Origin: Kineococcus mangrovi
GTDB lineage: Bacteria > Actinomycetota > Actinomycetes > Actinomycetales > Kineococcaceae
NCBI RefSeq assembly: GCF_041320705.1
Contig: NZ_JBGGTQ010000008.1
Coordinates: 1-64,000, forward strand
Direction: 5' to 3'
DNA: 64,000 nucleotides
Below are positions 8,579-16,818 of this stretch, piece by piece. The first letter of the stretch is position 1; the number at the start of each line of letters is the position of its first letter. Position numbers and translations under genes: made by a program. Under the pieces are notes generated by a model. The model ran no database searches, was not told where the DNA came from, and saw only the letters and a program-made list of their open reading frames with translations.

Positions 8579-9579
8579 AGTTGCTGCTCGTCGGGCTGGA
8601 CGGGGTCCGCGTCGACCTCGCCCTGCCCGACGTGGTGGCCGGGGACCCGGCGTTCTCGGCTCCCGACCACCCGGCGGACCCGCGGTTCGTGGCCGGCCCC
8701 CGCGAGAGCCCGGTCCAGGAAGGCACCACCGAACGGGTGGCGCCCACCCTGACCCGCCTCGCGGCCGGCGGGCGCGTCGTCCCGGTCTGGGTGACCCCGC
8801 CGACGGACTCCGGCCCCGGCTGGGCCTCGCTGCTCACGGGGACGACCCACGAGCAGAACAACGTGTGGTGGAACGAGTTCGTGGGTCACCGGCTCGCGCG
8901 CTGCCCCGACCTGCTCTCGCAGGTGTTCTTCGCCGACCCTCGCGCGCGGACCTTCGCCGCGTGCACGTGGCCGGCGCTCGTCGACCCCAGCGGGTCGGGG
9001 CCGGTGATCCACACCCGCCCGGACCAGCAGGTCGGCGGGCAGCACCAGCTCTTCGGGGCCACGGACTTCACCGACGGCTGCCGGTCGGCGGACCGGCAGG
9101 TGCGCACGCGGGCGGCGTGGGTCCTGAACCACGAGGGGCCGGACGCCGCGTTCGTGCACCTGGAGGGGACGGACGAGGCGGCGCACCGGCACGGCTCGGC
9201 CGGGCCGGAGTACCTCGAGGCGCTCGCGGCCGCCGACGAGCACGTGCGGTACCTCGTGAAGGCCGTCGCCGAGCGGTACGAGCAGCTCGGGGAGGACTGG
9301 CTGGTCGCCGTGACCACCGACCACGGGCACAAACCCGAGGGTGGGCACGGGGAGGACGAGGTCGTCGTGCGACGGTCGTTCCTGCTGCTGCACCGCATCG
9401 GCGGGCGGTTGCCGCCGGCGCTGCTCGACCTGGGGACCCTGCGCAGCCACGAGGTCGTGCCCGCGCTGCTGGCCGCCGTGGGCGTGCGACCGGGGTCCTA
9501 CGCCGCAAACCACCCCGTCGGGGAGGTGCGGGACGTGCCGTCCACCGGCCCCACCCGGGACCTGCGCTTCGAGTGGTGA
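8575..9579 (+). CDS. alkaline phosphatase superfamily / type I phosphodiesterase-nucleotide pyrophosphatase
   Basis: This 334-residue protein carries metal-ligand signatures of the alkaline phosphatase superfamily: an early Asp in LLLVGLDGVR (residue 9), a central WASLLTGTT segment expected to hold the nucleophile, GTDEAAHRHG, and the C-terminal TTDHGH. No signal peptide is visible, so it is probably cytosolic. Enzymes of this group hydrolyse phosphodiesters or phosphate/phosphonate esters. The GTG start overlaps the beta-galactosidase stop by 4 bp, making it the last gene of the glycosidase operon. It ends 10 bp from the convergent DeoR gene. Context suggests it removes a phosphate-containing decoration from the glycan, but the real substrate cannot be deduced. 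Confidence 0.78.
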   Translation: MKLLLVGLDGVRVDLALPDVVAGDPAFSAPDHPADPRFVAGPRESPVQEGTTERVAPTLTRLAAGGRVVPVWVTPPTDSGPGWASLLTGTTHEQNNVWWNEFVGHRLARCPDLLSQVFFADPRARTFAACTWPALVDPSGSGPVIHTRPDQQVGGQHQLFGATDFTDGCRSADRQVRTRAAWVLNHEGPDAAFVHLEGTDEAAHRHGSAGPEYLEALAAADEHVRYLVKAVAERYEQLGEDWLVAVTTDHGHKPEGGHGEDEVVVRRSFLLLHRIGGRLPPALLDLGTLRSHEVVPALLAAVGVRPGSYAANHPVGEVRDVPSTGPTRDLRFEW

Positions 9580-9589
9580 GGCCCGCAGG

Positions 9590-10360
9590 TCACGCGACCG
9601 GCGCGGTGCCCACCAGCTCGACCGCGACCCCGGCGTGGTGCAGGACCGAACTCGTCTCCCCGTCCGGCAGCCGGTCGGTCAGCAGGTGCCGGTAGGCGCC
9701 GACGTCGCACACGGTGGCCGTCCCGCTGCCGGGGAACTTCGAGGCGTCGGCCAGCAGCACGACCTCGTCGGCGGCGGAGATCATCGCCCGCTTGACGGGG
9801 ACCTCCTCGGCCACGGTGTCGACCGAGTGCCCGCTGCGGCGGATGCCGCTCGTCCCGAGCAGGAGCAGGTCGGCCCGCAGCTGGCGCAGGCTCTCCTCCG
9901 TCAGGTACCCCACGAGGGAGCGGTGGGCCGGGCGGACCTGGCCGCCGAGCAGCACGAGGTCGACGACGGGGTCCTCGCAGAGTTCGGCGTAGACGGCGAG
10001 GTTGCGGGTGAGGACGGTGATGGGGCGGCCGTGCAGGTGCCGGGCGACCCGGCCGACGGTCGTGCCGATGTCCAGCAGCACCGACTGGCCGTCCTGCACC
10101 CGGGCGGCCGCGGCGCGGGCGATGGCCTCCTTCGGCCCGGCCTGCCGGTCGACGAGGTCGGCGTAGACGTCGTCGCGCACGTCGACGGGCCGGGCGCCGC
10201 CGTGGACGCGTTTGAGCAGGCCCGCGTCGTCGAGCTTGACCAGGTCGCGCCGGATCGTGGCCTCGGACAGCCCGAGACGTTCGACCAGCTCGGCGACGGC
10301 CACCGGCCCCTTCAGGCGGACGACCTCGACGATGGCCTCGCGCCGCTCCCTCGCTTGCAC
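9590..10360 (-). CDS. DeoR/GlpR-family transcriptional regulator
   Basis: This 256-residue repressor has the N-terminal DeoR winged helix (ERREAIVEVVRLKG, then LSEATIRRDLVKLDDAGLLKRVHGGA at about residues 28-53) and the C-terminal DeoRC sugar-phosphate sensor domain (DIGTTVGRVARHL, VLTRNLAVYAEL, GTSGI). Such proteins sense phosphorylated sugars and repress catabolic operons. The GTG at 10360 has no Shine-Dalgarno sequence; TATTCT lies 7 nt upstream, so the transcript is probably leaderless. It diverges from the ABC importer operon and converges on the glycosidase operon. Repeated TTGCRCG-like boxes overlap its own promoter and recur at 1130-1173, suggesting it controls itself, the importer and the kinase/glycosidase genes. 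Confidence 0.9.
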   Translation of the reverse strand: MQARERREAIVEVVRLKGPVAVAELVERLGLSEATIRRDLVKLDDAGLLKRVHGGARPVDVRDDVYADLVDRQAGPKEAIARAAAARVQDGQSVLLDIGTTVGRVARHLHGRPITVLTRNLAVYAELCEDPVVDLVLLGGQVRPAHRSLVGYLTEESLRQLRADLLLLGTSGIRRSGHSVDTVAEEVPVKRAMISAADEVVLLADASKFPGSGTATVCDVGAYRHLLTDRLPDGETSSVLHHAGVAVELVGTAPVA

Positions 10361-10414
10361 GATCGACAGAATACCTTGCGCGTTCGCGCATTCGGCAAGT
10401 AGCGTTCGCGCAAC
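10354..10414. promoter_or_regulatory. TTGCRCG-like boxes in the deoR/importer divergent promoter
   Basis: Three related ten-base boxes are visible: CTTGCACGAT (10354-10363), CTTGCGCGTT (10375-10384) and, on the reverse strand, GTTGCGCGAA (10405-10414). They flank a reverse-strand -10-like TATTCT at 10368-10373. The first box spans the GTG start codon of the DeoR gene. A 13-nt stretch, TCGATCGTGCAAG, is shared exactly with 1127-1139. These are candidate DeoR operators for autoregulation and for control of the importer. Confidence 0.5.
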
Positions 10415-10482
10415 AACGCCAGTGCTGGCCGCCGAAGATGACTGTTCGGTCACGGCGTCCGGACGTCGAGAAGGGTCTCGCC

Positions 10483-11766
10483 ATGAACCTGTCCCGTCGC
10501 AACCTCCTTCTCGGTTCGGGGCTGGCTGCCCTGGGAGCCGGGACGTTGTCCGCCTGCTCCACCAGCGGCACCAGCGGTGGTTCAGCCGGTGGCGGCAGCG
10601 AGAGCGGAACCGCCCTCTGGTACTGGGCCGGTGGCCTCAGCGACGACGTCGTCGCGGCCGCCGCGACCCAGTTCCCCGACGCCGGCATCACCCCGTCCGT
10701 CATCGGCGGTGACTTCAAGCAGAAGCTGCAGACCACCCTCGCCGGCGGGTCGTTCATCCCGCAGATCACGGGCGTCAAGGGCGAGGACATGCCCTTCTTC
10801 CGCACGGTGGCCGACAAGTTCACCGATCTCAACACCCTCGGCGCGCAGGAGATCGCCGCCGACCAGCTCGCCTGGAAGTGGGCCGAGGCGCAGACGCAGG
10901 ACGGCCAGCAGCTCGGCTTCCCCATCGACATCGGCCCGACCGCGATGTTCTACCGCGAGGACATCCTGGCCCAAGCGGGTCTGCCCACCGACCCCGCCGC
11001 CGTCGCCGCCGCGACCTCCACCTGGGACGACTTCTACGTCTTCGGGCAGGAGCTGCACGCCAAGGTGCCGGGCAGCTTCCCCGTCGGGCAGCTCTCCACG
11101 GTCTTCACGATCGTCATCGGGCAGATCCCCCAGCGCTTCGTGTCGGAGGACAACACCTTCACCGGCGACAGCGCGGAGATGAAGCAGGCCTGGGACACCA
11201 CCGTCAAGGCCCAGACCCTCGGCGTCAACGCGAACGCCTCGCAGGACAAGGACGCCAGCCTCGCCTCCGGGGTGATCGCCGTGGAGATGGGCGCCGCCTG
11301 GGCGGCCCTGGACATCAAGAACGCCGCCCCCGACACGAGCGGGAACTGGCGGGTCGCGAACAACCCGGTGAAGCCGACGAACTTCGGGGGGTCCTTCCTC
11401 ACCATCCCCTCCGCGACCGAGGACAAGGAGGGGGCGTTCGAGATCATCAAGTGGATCCTCAGCACGCAGAACCAGGCGCAGGCGTACACCGACGCCAGCA
11501 TCTTCCCGGCCGACCCCGCCGCCTGGGACCTGCCCGCGCTGACCGGTGGTGACGAGTTCTTCGGTGGCCAGAAGACCATCGACGTCTTCGGCCCGGCCGG
11601 CTTGGAAGTCCCCCAGCAGTACGTGGCCGCGTCCGACGCCGCCGTGTCCGCGCCGTACTTCAACGAGCTGACCAACGTCGAGACCGCCGGCAAGGACCCC
11701 GAGCAGGCGTGGAACGACGCCGTCGCCGCCGCCAGGGACATCGCGAAGCGACAGGGCGTGCAGTGA
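10483..11766 (+). CDS. sugar ABC transporter substrate-binding lipoprotein
   Basis: This is a 427-residue family 1 extracellular solute-binding protein. The N-terminus has a twin-arginine signal (SRRNLLLG) followed by a hydrophobic stretch and a lipobox ending LSAC near residue 25, so it should be exported folded and anchored by lipidation. The mature part contains the typical segments LWYWAGG, GFPIDIGPTAMFYRED and NNPVKPTNFGGSFLTI. The ATG at 10483 follows GAGAAGGG. It is the first gene of an importer operon and overlaps the first permease by 4 bp (GTGA). The ligand is unknown; an oligosaccharide, polyol or monosaccharide is expected from the neighbours. Confidence 0.92.
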   Translation: MNLSRRNLLLGSGLAALGAGTLSACSTSGTSGGSAGGGSESGTALWYWAGGLSDDVVAAAATQFPDAGITPSVIGGDFKQKLQTTLAGGSFIPQITGVKGEDMPFFRTVADKFTDLNTLGAQEIAADQLAWKWAEAQTQDGQQLGFPIDIGPTAMFYREDILAQAGLPTDPAAVAAATSTWDDFYVFGQELHAKVPGSFPVGQLSTVFTIVIGQIPQRFVSEDNTFTGDSAEMKQAWDTTVKAQTLGVNANASQDKDASLASGVIAVEMGAAWAALDIKNAAPDTSGNWRVANNPVKPTNFGGSFLTIPSATEDKEGAFEIIKWILSTQNQAQAYTDASIFPADPAAWDLPALTGGDEFFGGQKTIDVFGPAGLEVPQQYVAASDAAVSAPYFNELTNVETAGKDPEQAWNDAVAAARDIAKRQGVQ

Positions 11767-12725
11767 GTTCGGCCGGGGTGGACCGGGGGTTCCGGCGCGT
11801 CAGCGCCAAGCCCCCGGTCCGGGCGGGTGCTCCCCGGGGGCGCCTGCGGTTCTGGCCGCAGTACGTCGCGGTCAGCCCGTTCTTCCTCCTGTTCGCGCTG
11901 TTCGGGCTCTTCCCGGTCGGGTTCTCGGCCTGGTTGGCCTTCCACCGTTGGGACGGGCTCAGCCCCGTCACCTTCGCCGGGCTGGAGCAGTTCCGCTTCC
12001 TCGCCGCCGACCCGACCTTCCGCAAGGCCGTCGTCAACACCATCGTCATCTGGGTCCTGTCCACGGTCCCGATGCTCGTCATGTCCCTGGCCATCGCGGC
12101 CCTGCTGAACTCGGTACGCCGGTTCAAGACCTTCTACCAGGTCGTGCTGTTCCTGCCGAGCGTCACCTCGATCGTGGCCATCGCCATCTTCTTCAAGGCG
12201 ATCTTCAACAACCGCGTCGGGCTGGTGAACCAGGTGCTGGAGGGCATCGGCCTGCCCGCGGTGGAGTGGCTGAACGGCTGGTGGACGATCAAGATCGTGC
12301 TCGCCCTGCTCATGACGTGGCAGTGGGTCGGGTACAACGCCATCATCTACTTCGCCGGGATGCAGGCCATCCCCGGGGAGGTGTACGAAGCGGCCAAGCT
12401 CGACGGTGCCGGGCCCCTGCGGGCCTTCTGGTCGATCACCGTCCCGATGCTGCGGCCGGTGATCCTCTTCACGGTGATCATCTCGACCATCACCGGGCTG
12501 CAGACCTTCACCGAACCGCAGGTCCTGTTCGGCACCAACGCCGCGGTCAACCCCAACAGCGGAGGGCCGGGACAGGCCGGGTTGACGATGGTCCTGTACT
12601 TCTACCAGCAGGCCTTCAACTACAACAACTACGGGTACGGCGCGGCCATCGCCTACGGCGTCCTGGCGATCGTCGGGGTCTTCGCCCTCGTCAACTGGCG
12701 CCTCGTCGCCCGGTCGGAGAAGTGA
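11763..12725 (+). CDS. sugar ABC transporter permease, MalF/UgpA type
   Basis: This 320-residue inner-membrane protein has six predicted transmembrane segments. The conserved permease (EAA) loop reads YEAAKLDGAGPLRAFWSIT near residues 209-227, which docks to the ATPase. The GTG start overlaps the upstream stop by 4 bp. It should pair with the next gene to form the heterodimeric channel. No ATP-binding subunit is encoded in this operon, so a shared ATPase (MsiK-like in actinobacteria) encoded elsewhere is likely. Confidence 0.92.
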   Translation: MSSAGVDRGFRRVSAKPPVRAGAPRGRLRFWPQYVAVSPFFLLFALFGLFPVGFSAWLAFHRWDGLSPVTFAGLEQFRFLAADPTFRKAVVNTIVIWVLSTVPMLVMSLAIAALLNSVRRFKTFYQVVLFLPSVTSIVAIAIFFKAIFNNRVGLVNQVLEGIGLPAVEWLNGWWTIKIVLALLMTWQWVGYNAIIYFAGMQAIPGEVYEAAKLDGAGPLRAFWSITVPMLRPVILFTVIISTITGLQTFTEPQVLFGTNAAVNPNSGGPGQAGLTMVLYFYQQAFNYNNYGYGAAIAYGVLAIVGVFALVNWRLVARSEK

Positions 12726-12730
12726 GCTCG

Positions 12731-13606
12731 ATGGCTTTGCGCACCGTTCCCCCCGCCACCGTCGGGGCCCGCCCGCGCCGGAGCCGCGGCGTGCGGAACC
12801 CGGCGCGGTGGGCGCACGTCCCCCTGGGGCTGACCGCCCTGGTGCTGTTGTTCCCGTTCTACTGGACCGTGGTCATGGCCACGAACACGAACGCGGACTT
12901 CTACCGCCGGCCCCCCGAGGTCGTGCCCGGGACGCACCTGCTGGACAACGTCTCCTCGGTGCTGACCAGCCTGAACTTCTTCGGGTCGATGGCCAACACG
13001 TTCATCGTCGCGGCGTCCGTCACCGTGCTCGTCCTGTTCTTCGACTCGATGGCGGCGTTCGCCTTCGCCAAGTACGAGTTCCCGGGCAAGCGGTTCCTGT
13101 TCGCCCTCATGATGCTGTTCTTCATGCTGCCGGCGCAGCTGTCGACGGTGCCGCAGTTCATCACGATGAGCGAGCTGGGGTGGGTCGGGACGCTGCAGGC
13201 GCTCATCGTGCCGGCGGCGGCGAACGCCTTCGGCATCTTCTGGATGCGTCAGTACATCGCCAGCGCCATCCCGGACGAGATCCTCGACGCGGCCACCGTC
13301 GACGGGTGCGGTTTCTTCCGCCAGTACCTGCTCGTCGTGCTGCCCGTCATCCGCCCCGGCCTGGCGTTCCTCGGGATCTACACCTTCGTCGCGGCCTGGA
13401 ACGACTACGTCTGGCCGCTCATCGTCCTGGTGAACCCGGACATGCTCACGCTGCAGGTCGCGCTGTCGCAGCTGAACACCACCCGCGGCACCGACTACGC
13501 GGTCGTCATGGCCGGCGCCCTCATGGCCATCGTCCCGCTCGTGGTGGTCTTCCTCCTCTTCTCCAAGCAGTTCGTCGCCGACTCCGTCAAGGGCGCGGTC
13601 CGCTGA
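12731..13606 (+). CDS. sugar ABC transporter permease, MalG/UgpE type
   Basis: This 291-residue second permease has about six membrane segments and the EAA-type loop LDAATVDGCGFFRQYLLVV near residues 184-202. Two starts are possible: ATG at 12731, with GGAG 12 nt upstream, and an in-frame GTG at 12722 that would overlap the preceding stop as GTGA. The SD spacing is too short for the GTG, so ATG is preferred with modest confidence. It overlaps the next gene by one base (TGATG). It forms the importer channel with the preceding gene. Confidence 0.9.
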   Translation: MALRTVPPATVGARPRRSRGVRNPARWAHVPLGLTALVLLFPFYWTVVMATNTNADFYRRPPEVVPGTHLLDNVSSVLTSLNFFGSMANTFIVAASVTVLVLFFDSMAAFAFAKYEFPGKRFLFALMMLFFMLPAQLSTVPQFITMSELGWVGTLQALIVPAAANAFGIFWMRQYIASAIPDEILDAATVDGCGFFRQYLLVVLPVIRPGLAFLGIYTFVAAWNDYVWPLIVLVNPDMLTLQVALSQLNTTRGTDYAVVMAGALMAIVPLVVVFLLFSKQFVADSVKGAVR

Positions 13607-14754
13607 TGGGGCGGACCGTCGCACGCGCCGCCCGGCCGCAGGAGCGGGAGGAGACCGGCGCCCTCGTGGGAGCCGCCTTCTCCGCCGACCCCCCGCCGCG
13701 TCGGGCGCCCGACGGTCCCGACGGCGAGCGGTTCCTGCACCGGGTGGTGGCGGACGAGGACACCGGCCGGGTCCTGGCGACCGCCGCGGCCCGCCTGTGC
13801 GGGCAGTGGTGGGGTGGCCGCCGGGTCCCCGCCGCCGCCCTGGCCGGGGTCGCGGTCGACGTCACCGCGCGCGGGCGCGGCGTCGGGCGCGCGCTGGTCG
13901 CCGACACGTTCGCCGCCGCCCGCGCGGCGGGCGCGCACGTCGTCGCGCTCGTCCCCTCCACCCACGCCTTCTACGCCAAGGCCGGCTGCGGTGTCGCCGG
14001 CCGCCGGTCCGTGTACGCGATCGGGACCCACGACCTGCGGGCCCTGCCGCGCGACCGCTCGCTGACGTACCGGGAGGCGACGGCGCAGGACGCCCCCCGC
14101 GTCGCCGAACTCGTCGCCGCGCACGGCGCCCGCACCAACGGCGTCCTGGACCACGACACCGGGACCGGCTCGGCCGTCCCCTACGTCGCCGAGCGCGACG
14201 GCGCCGTCGTCGGCTTCTGCGCGCTGGGGCGTCGGCCCGTCCGTCCCGGTCACGGCGGGAACTACGCCGTCACCGTCCTCGACCTGCTCGGTGCCGACCC
14301 CGCCGCGGAGTTCGGGCTGTGGCGCGACCTCGCCGCCGACGAACCCAGCGCCCGTGAGGTGCACGCCCTCGTCCGCCCCGGCGGGTTGCTGGAACAGCAT
14401 CTGCCCCGGCAGACCGAGGTCCTCGAGGACGCCACCTGGATGCTGGGCCTGCTCGACGTCCCCGCCGCGCTCGCCGGGCGCGGGTACCCCCGAGGCGTCA
14501 CGGGCGGTGTCGTCCTGGACGTCACCGGCCACGGCGTCCTCACCCTCGACGTGGCCGACGGCGCGGGCACCGTCACCCCCGGGGGAACCCCGTCCGTGCA
14601 GGTCGGCCCCGCCGACCTCGCGTCCCTCTACGCCGGGCACCTCGACCCGTCCACGGCCCGGTTCGCCGGTCTGCTGCACGGCGACGACGACGCGGTCGGC
14701 CTCCTGCGCACCCTGTTCGCCGGACCGCCCGCCGTCATCGCCCGCCCGTTCTGA
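13606..14754 (+). CDS. Eis-like GNAT N-acetyltransferase
   Basis: The 382-residue length and layout fit the Eis family: an N-terminal GNAT domain, a second degenerate GNAT fold and a C-terminal SCP2-like domain. The acetyl-CoA loop is visible in AVDVTARGRGVGRALV near residues 85-100, and the segment TFAAARAAGAHVVALVPS follows. Eis enzymes acetylate aminoglycosides or lysine side chains of proteins. The start codon overlaps the permease stop (TGATG), so translation is coupled to the sugar importer, which is unusual company for this family. Possible roles are acetylation of an amino sugar substrate or of a protein partner; neither can be shown here. Confidence 0.8.
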   Translation: MGRTVARAARPQEREETGALVGAAFSADPPPRRAPDGPDGERFLHRVVADEDTGRVLATAAARLCGQWWGGRRVPAAALAGVAVDVTARGRGVGRALVADTFAAARAAGAHVVALVPSTHAFYAKAGCGVAGRRSVYAIGTHDLRALPRDRSLTYREATAQDAPRVAELVAAHGARTNGVLDHDTGTGSAVPYVAERDGAVVGFCALGRRPVRPGHGGNYAVTVLDLLGADPAAEFGLWRDLAADEPSAREVHALVRPGGLLEQHLPRQTEVLEDATWMLGLLDVPAALAGRGYPRGVTGGVVLDVTGHGVLTLDVADGAGTVTPGGTPSVQVGPADLASLYAGHLDPSTARFAGLLHGDDDAVGLLRTLFAGPPAVIARPF

Positions 14755-14794
14755 ACCACCCCGGCCGCACCACCCCGACGAGGAGAGAACACCC

Positions 14795-15868
14795 GTGACC
14801 CTGCGCTGGGGAGTCCTCGGACTCGGCACCATCAGCCGCGCGATCCACCTGCCGCTCATCGCCCGGTCGCCCGGGCACGACCTCGCCGCCGTCGCCGACC
14901 TCGACCCGGACCGGTGCGCGGAACTCGCCGCCGCGTACGGCGCCCGCGCGCTCACCCCGGAGGAACTGTTCGCCGCAGGCGACGTCGACGCCGTCCTCGT
15001 CGCCACCCCCGGCCGGCACGCCGCGCACGCCGTCACCGCGCTCGAGGCCGGCAAGCACGTCCTGGCCGAGAAACCGTTCGCCCTGTCCGCCGAGGAGGTC
15101 GGCGCGGCGATCACCGTCGCCCGCCGCACGGGACTGCACCTGCAGGTCGGGTACATGAAGGTCCACGACCGGTCCGTCGACGTCGTCGGGGCCGCGCTGC
15201 CCGAGCTCGGCGCGGTCCGCCTGGTGCAGATCAGCGTCCGCCACCCCGTCGACGCGCCGCAGGTCGAGCACCTGCGGACGGCGCCGCCGGCCCCGCTGCC
15301 CACCGCGGCGGTCCCGCTCGTCGCGGCCGACGACGCCGCCGAGGAGCGCGCCCTCGACGCGTCCGTCGGCGCGGACACGTCGCCCGCCCTGCGCCGGTTG
15401 TTCCGGTCGGTGCTGTGCGGGTCCGTCGTCCACGAGCTGTCCCTGCTGCGCGGCCTCGGTTTCGGCACCCCCGAGTTCGACCACGTCGACCTGCTCGCCT
15501 GGGAGGGGGGAGCACCGCCCACCGTGTTCGCGACCGGACGCCTCGACGGCGGGGCGCGGTTCGTCCTGGACTGGGCGTGGACGCCGGACCGCCCCGACTA
15601 CACCGAGACCGTGCGCATCACCACGACGGCCGGGGAGGTCGTCGTCGACGTCGCCCCGCCGTACCGGCTCGACGCGACGAGCCAGGTGACCGTCACCGGT
15701 CCGGACGGGACGCACCACCCGCCCGCGGGGGCCGACGGCGCGTTCCAGCGCCAGCTCGAGGCGTTCGCCGCCGCCGTCTCCGGTTCCGCCCCGCACCCGG
15801 GTTCGGCGCCCGAGGGTGCCCTGCACGACCTCGCAGCGCTGCAGCGGATCGTGGAGCTGGCGCGGTGA
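14795..15868 (+). CDS. Gfo/Idh/MocA-family oxidoreductase
   Basis: This 357-residue NAD(P)-dependent sugar or polyol dehydrogenase has an N-terminal Rossmann domain (WGVLGLGTISRAIHLP at residues 4-19), the AEKPFALS motif near residue 90 whose Lys is catalytic in the family, and a C-terminal alpha/beta substrate domain. The GTG start has AGGAGAG 7 nt upstream. It lies in the importer operon and overlaps the next gene by 4 bp. Together with the TIM-barrel enzyme downstream this resembles pathways that oxidise and isomerise inositols or unusual sugars. The substrate is not determinable. Confidence 0.88.
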   Translation: MTLRWGVLGLGTISRAIHLPLIARSPGHDLAAVADLDPDRCAELAAAYGARALTPEELFAAGDVDAVLVATPGRHAAHAVTALEAGKHVLAEKPFALSAEEVGAAITVARRTGLHLQVGYMKVHDRSVDVVGAALPELGAVRLVQISVRHPVDAPQVEHLRTAPPAPLPTAAVPLVAADDAAEERALDASVGADTSPALRRLFRSVLCGSVVHELSLLRGLGFGTPEFDHVDLLAWEGGAPPTVFATGRLDGGARFVLDWAWTPDRPDYTETVRITTTAGEVVVDVAPPYRLDATSQVTVTGPDGTHHPPAGADGAFQRQLEAFAAAVSGSAPHPGSAPEGALHDLAALQRIVELAR

Positions 15869-16809
15869 CGAACCGGGTGAGCGGCCAGTGGATCGCCGGT
15901 GCCCCGGTGAGCTTCGGCGTCTGGGGTCCGCACACCGGTGCCCCCGACGGGGACGGCGACGCGATCCTGCGCACGCTCGCGGCGCAGGGGTACACCGGCA
16001 GCGAACTGGGCGACACCGGGTTCCTCGGCGACCCGGACCGGACCGCGGACGTGTTCGCGGCGCACGGGCTCGCGCCCGCCGGGGTGTACGTGGGGCTGCC
16101 GCTGGCGCGGGGGGAGTGGAGCGCGCAGGGTCGCGCCGCGTTCGCGCTGACCTGCCGCACCCTGCGCGCCGTCGTCGACCGGCACGCCCTCACCGCCGGG
16201 GACCACGGTGCCCCGGCGGCGCGGATCGTCCTGGCCGACGACGGGGCCCCCGGGCTGGACGCGCCGCGCGACCCGGCGGACCGTTCCTCCGGCCTGGACG
16301 ACCGCGCGTGGGCGCGAGCCGTGGACGTGCTCGCCGAGGCCGTCACCATCGCCTGCGAGCACGGGCTGGCCCGGACCTTCCACCCGCACCTGGGCACGTT
16401 CGTGGAGTCCACGTGGGAGGTGGACCGGCTGCTCGCCACGACCCCGCTGGGGGTGACGCTGGACACCGGGCACGCCCTGCTCGCCGGCACCGACCCCGTC
16501 GAGGCCGCCGACCGCTGGGCCGGCCGGATCGACCACGTGCACGTCAAGGACGTCCGGCTCGCGCCCCTGCACGCGGCGCGCCGGGCCGGGCCCGCGTCGC
16601 TGCGGGACTGGTGGACGCAGGCCAACGTCCCCCTCGGACGGGGGGACGTCGACCTCGCCGGTGTCCTGGACGCGGTGCGCCGCACCGGGTACGCGGGGTG
16701 GCTCGTCGTCGAGCAGGACGCCGCCCCGCACGGCGGACCGCAGTTGGCGCAGTTCGCCGCGGACCAGGAGCGCAACCTGCGCGTGCTGCGGGAACTGCTC
16801 GGCGACTGA
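15865..16809 (+). CDS. sugar phosphate isomerase/epimerase (xylose isomerase-like TIM barrel)
   Basis: This 314-residue protein belongs to the AP endonuclease 2/xylose isomerase-like TIM-barrel family, which includes IolE, IolI and hexulose epimerases. Metal-site segments are visible: HPHLGTFVES, LDTGHALLAGTDP and DHVHVKDVRL in the second half. It starts at a GTG overlapping the oxidoreductase stop (GTGA). Paired with a Gfo/Idh/MocA protein it most likely isomerises or dehydrates the oxidised sugar. It ends 9 bp from the convergent ABC exporter gene. Function is family-level. Confidence 0.84.
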   Translation: MTNRVSGQWIAGAPVSFGVWGPHTGAPDGDGDAILRTLAAQGYTGSELGDTGFLGDPDRTADVFAAHGLAPAGVYVGLPLARGEWSAQGRAAFALTCRTLRAVVDRHALTAGDHGAPAARIVLADDGAPGLDAPRDPADRSSGLDDRAWARAVDVLAEAVTIACEHGLARTFHPHLGTFVESTWEVDRLLATTPLGVTLDTGHALLAGTDPVEAADRWAGRIDHVHVKDVRLAPLHAARRAGPASLRDWWTQANVPLGRGDVDLAGVLDAVRRTGYAGWLVVEQDAAPHGGPQLAQFAADQERNLRVLRELLGD

Positions 16810-16818
16810 CGGACCCGG

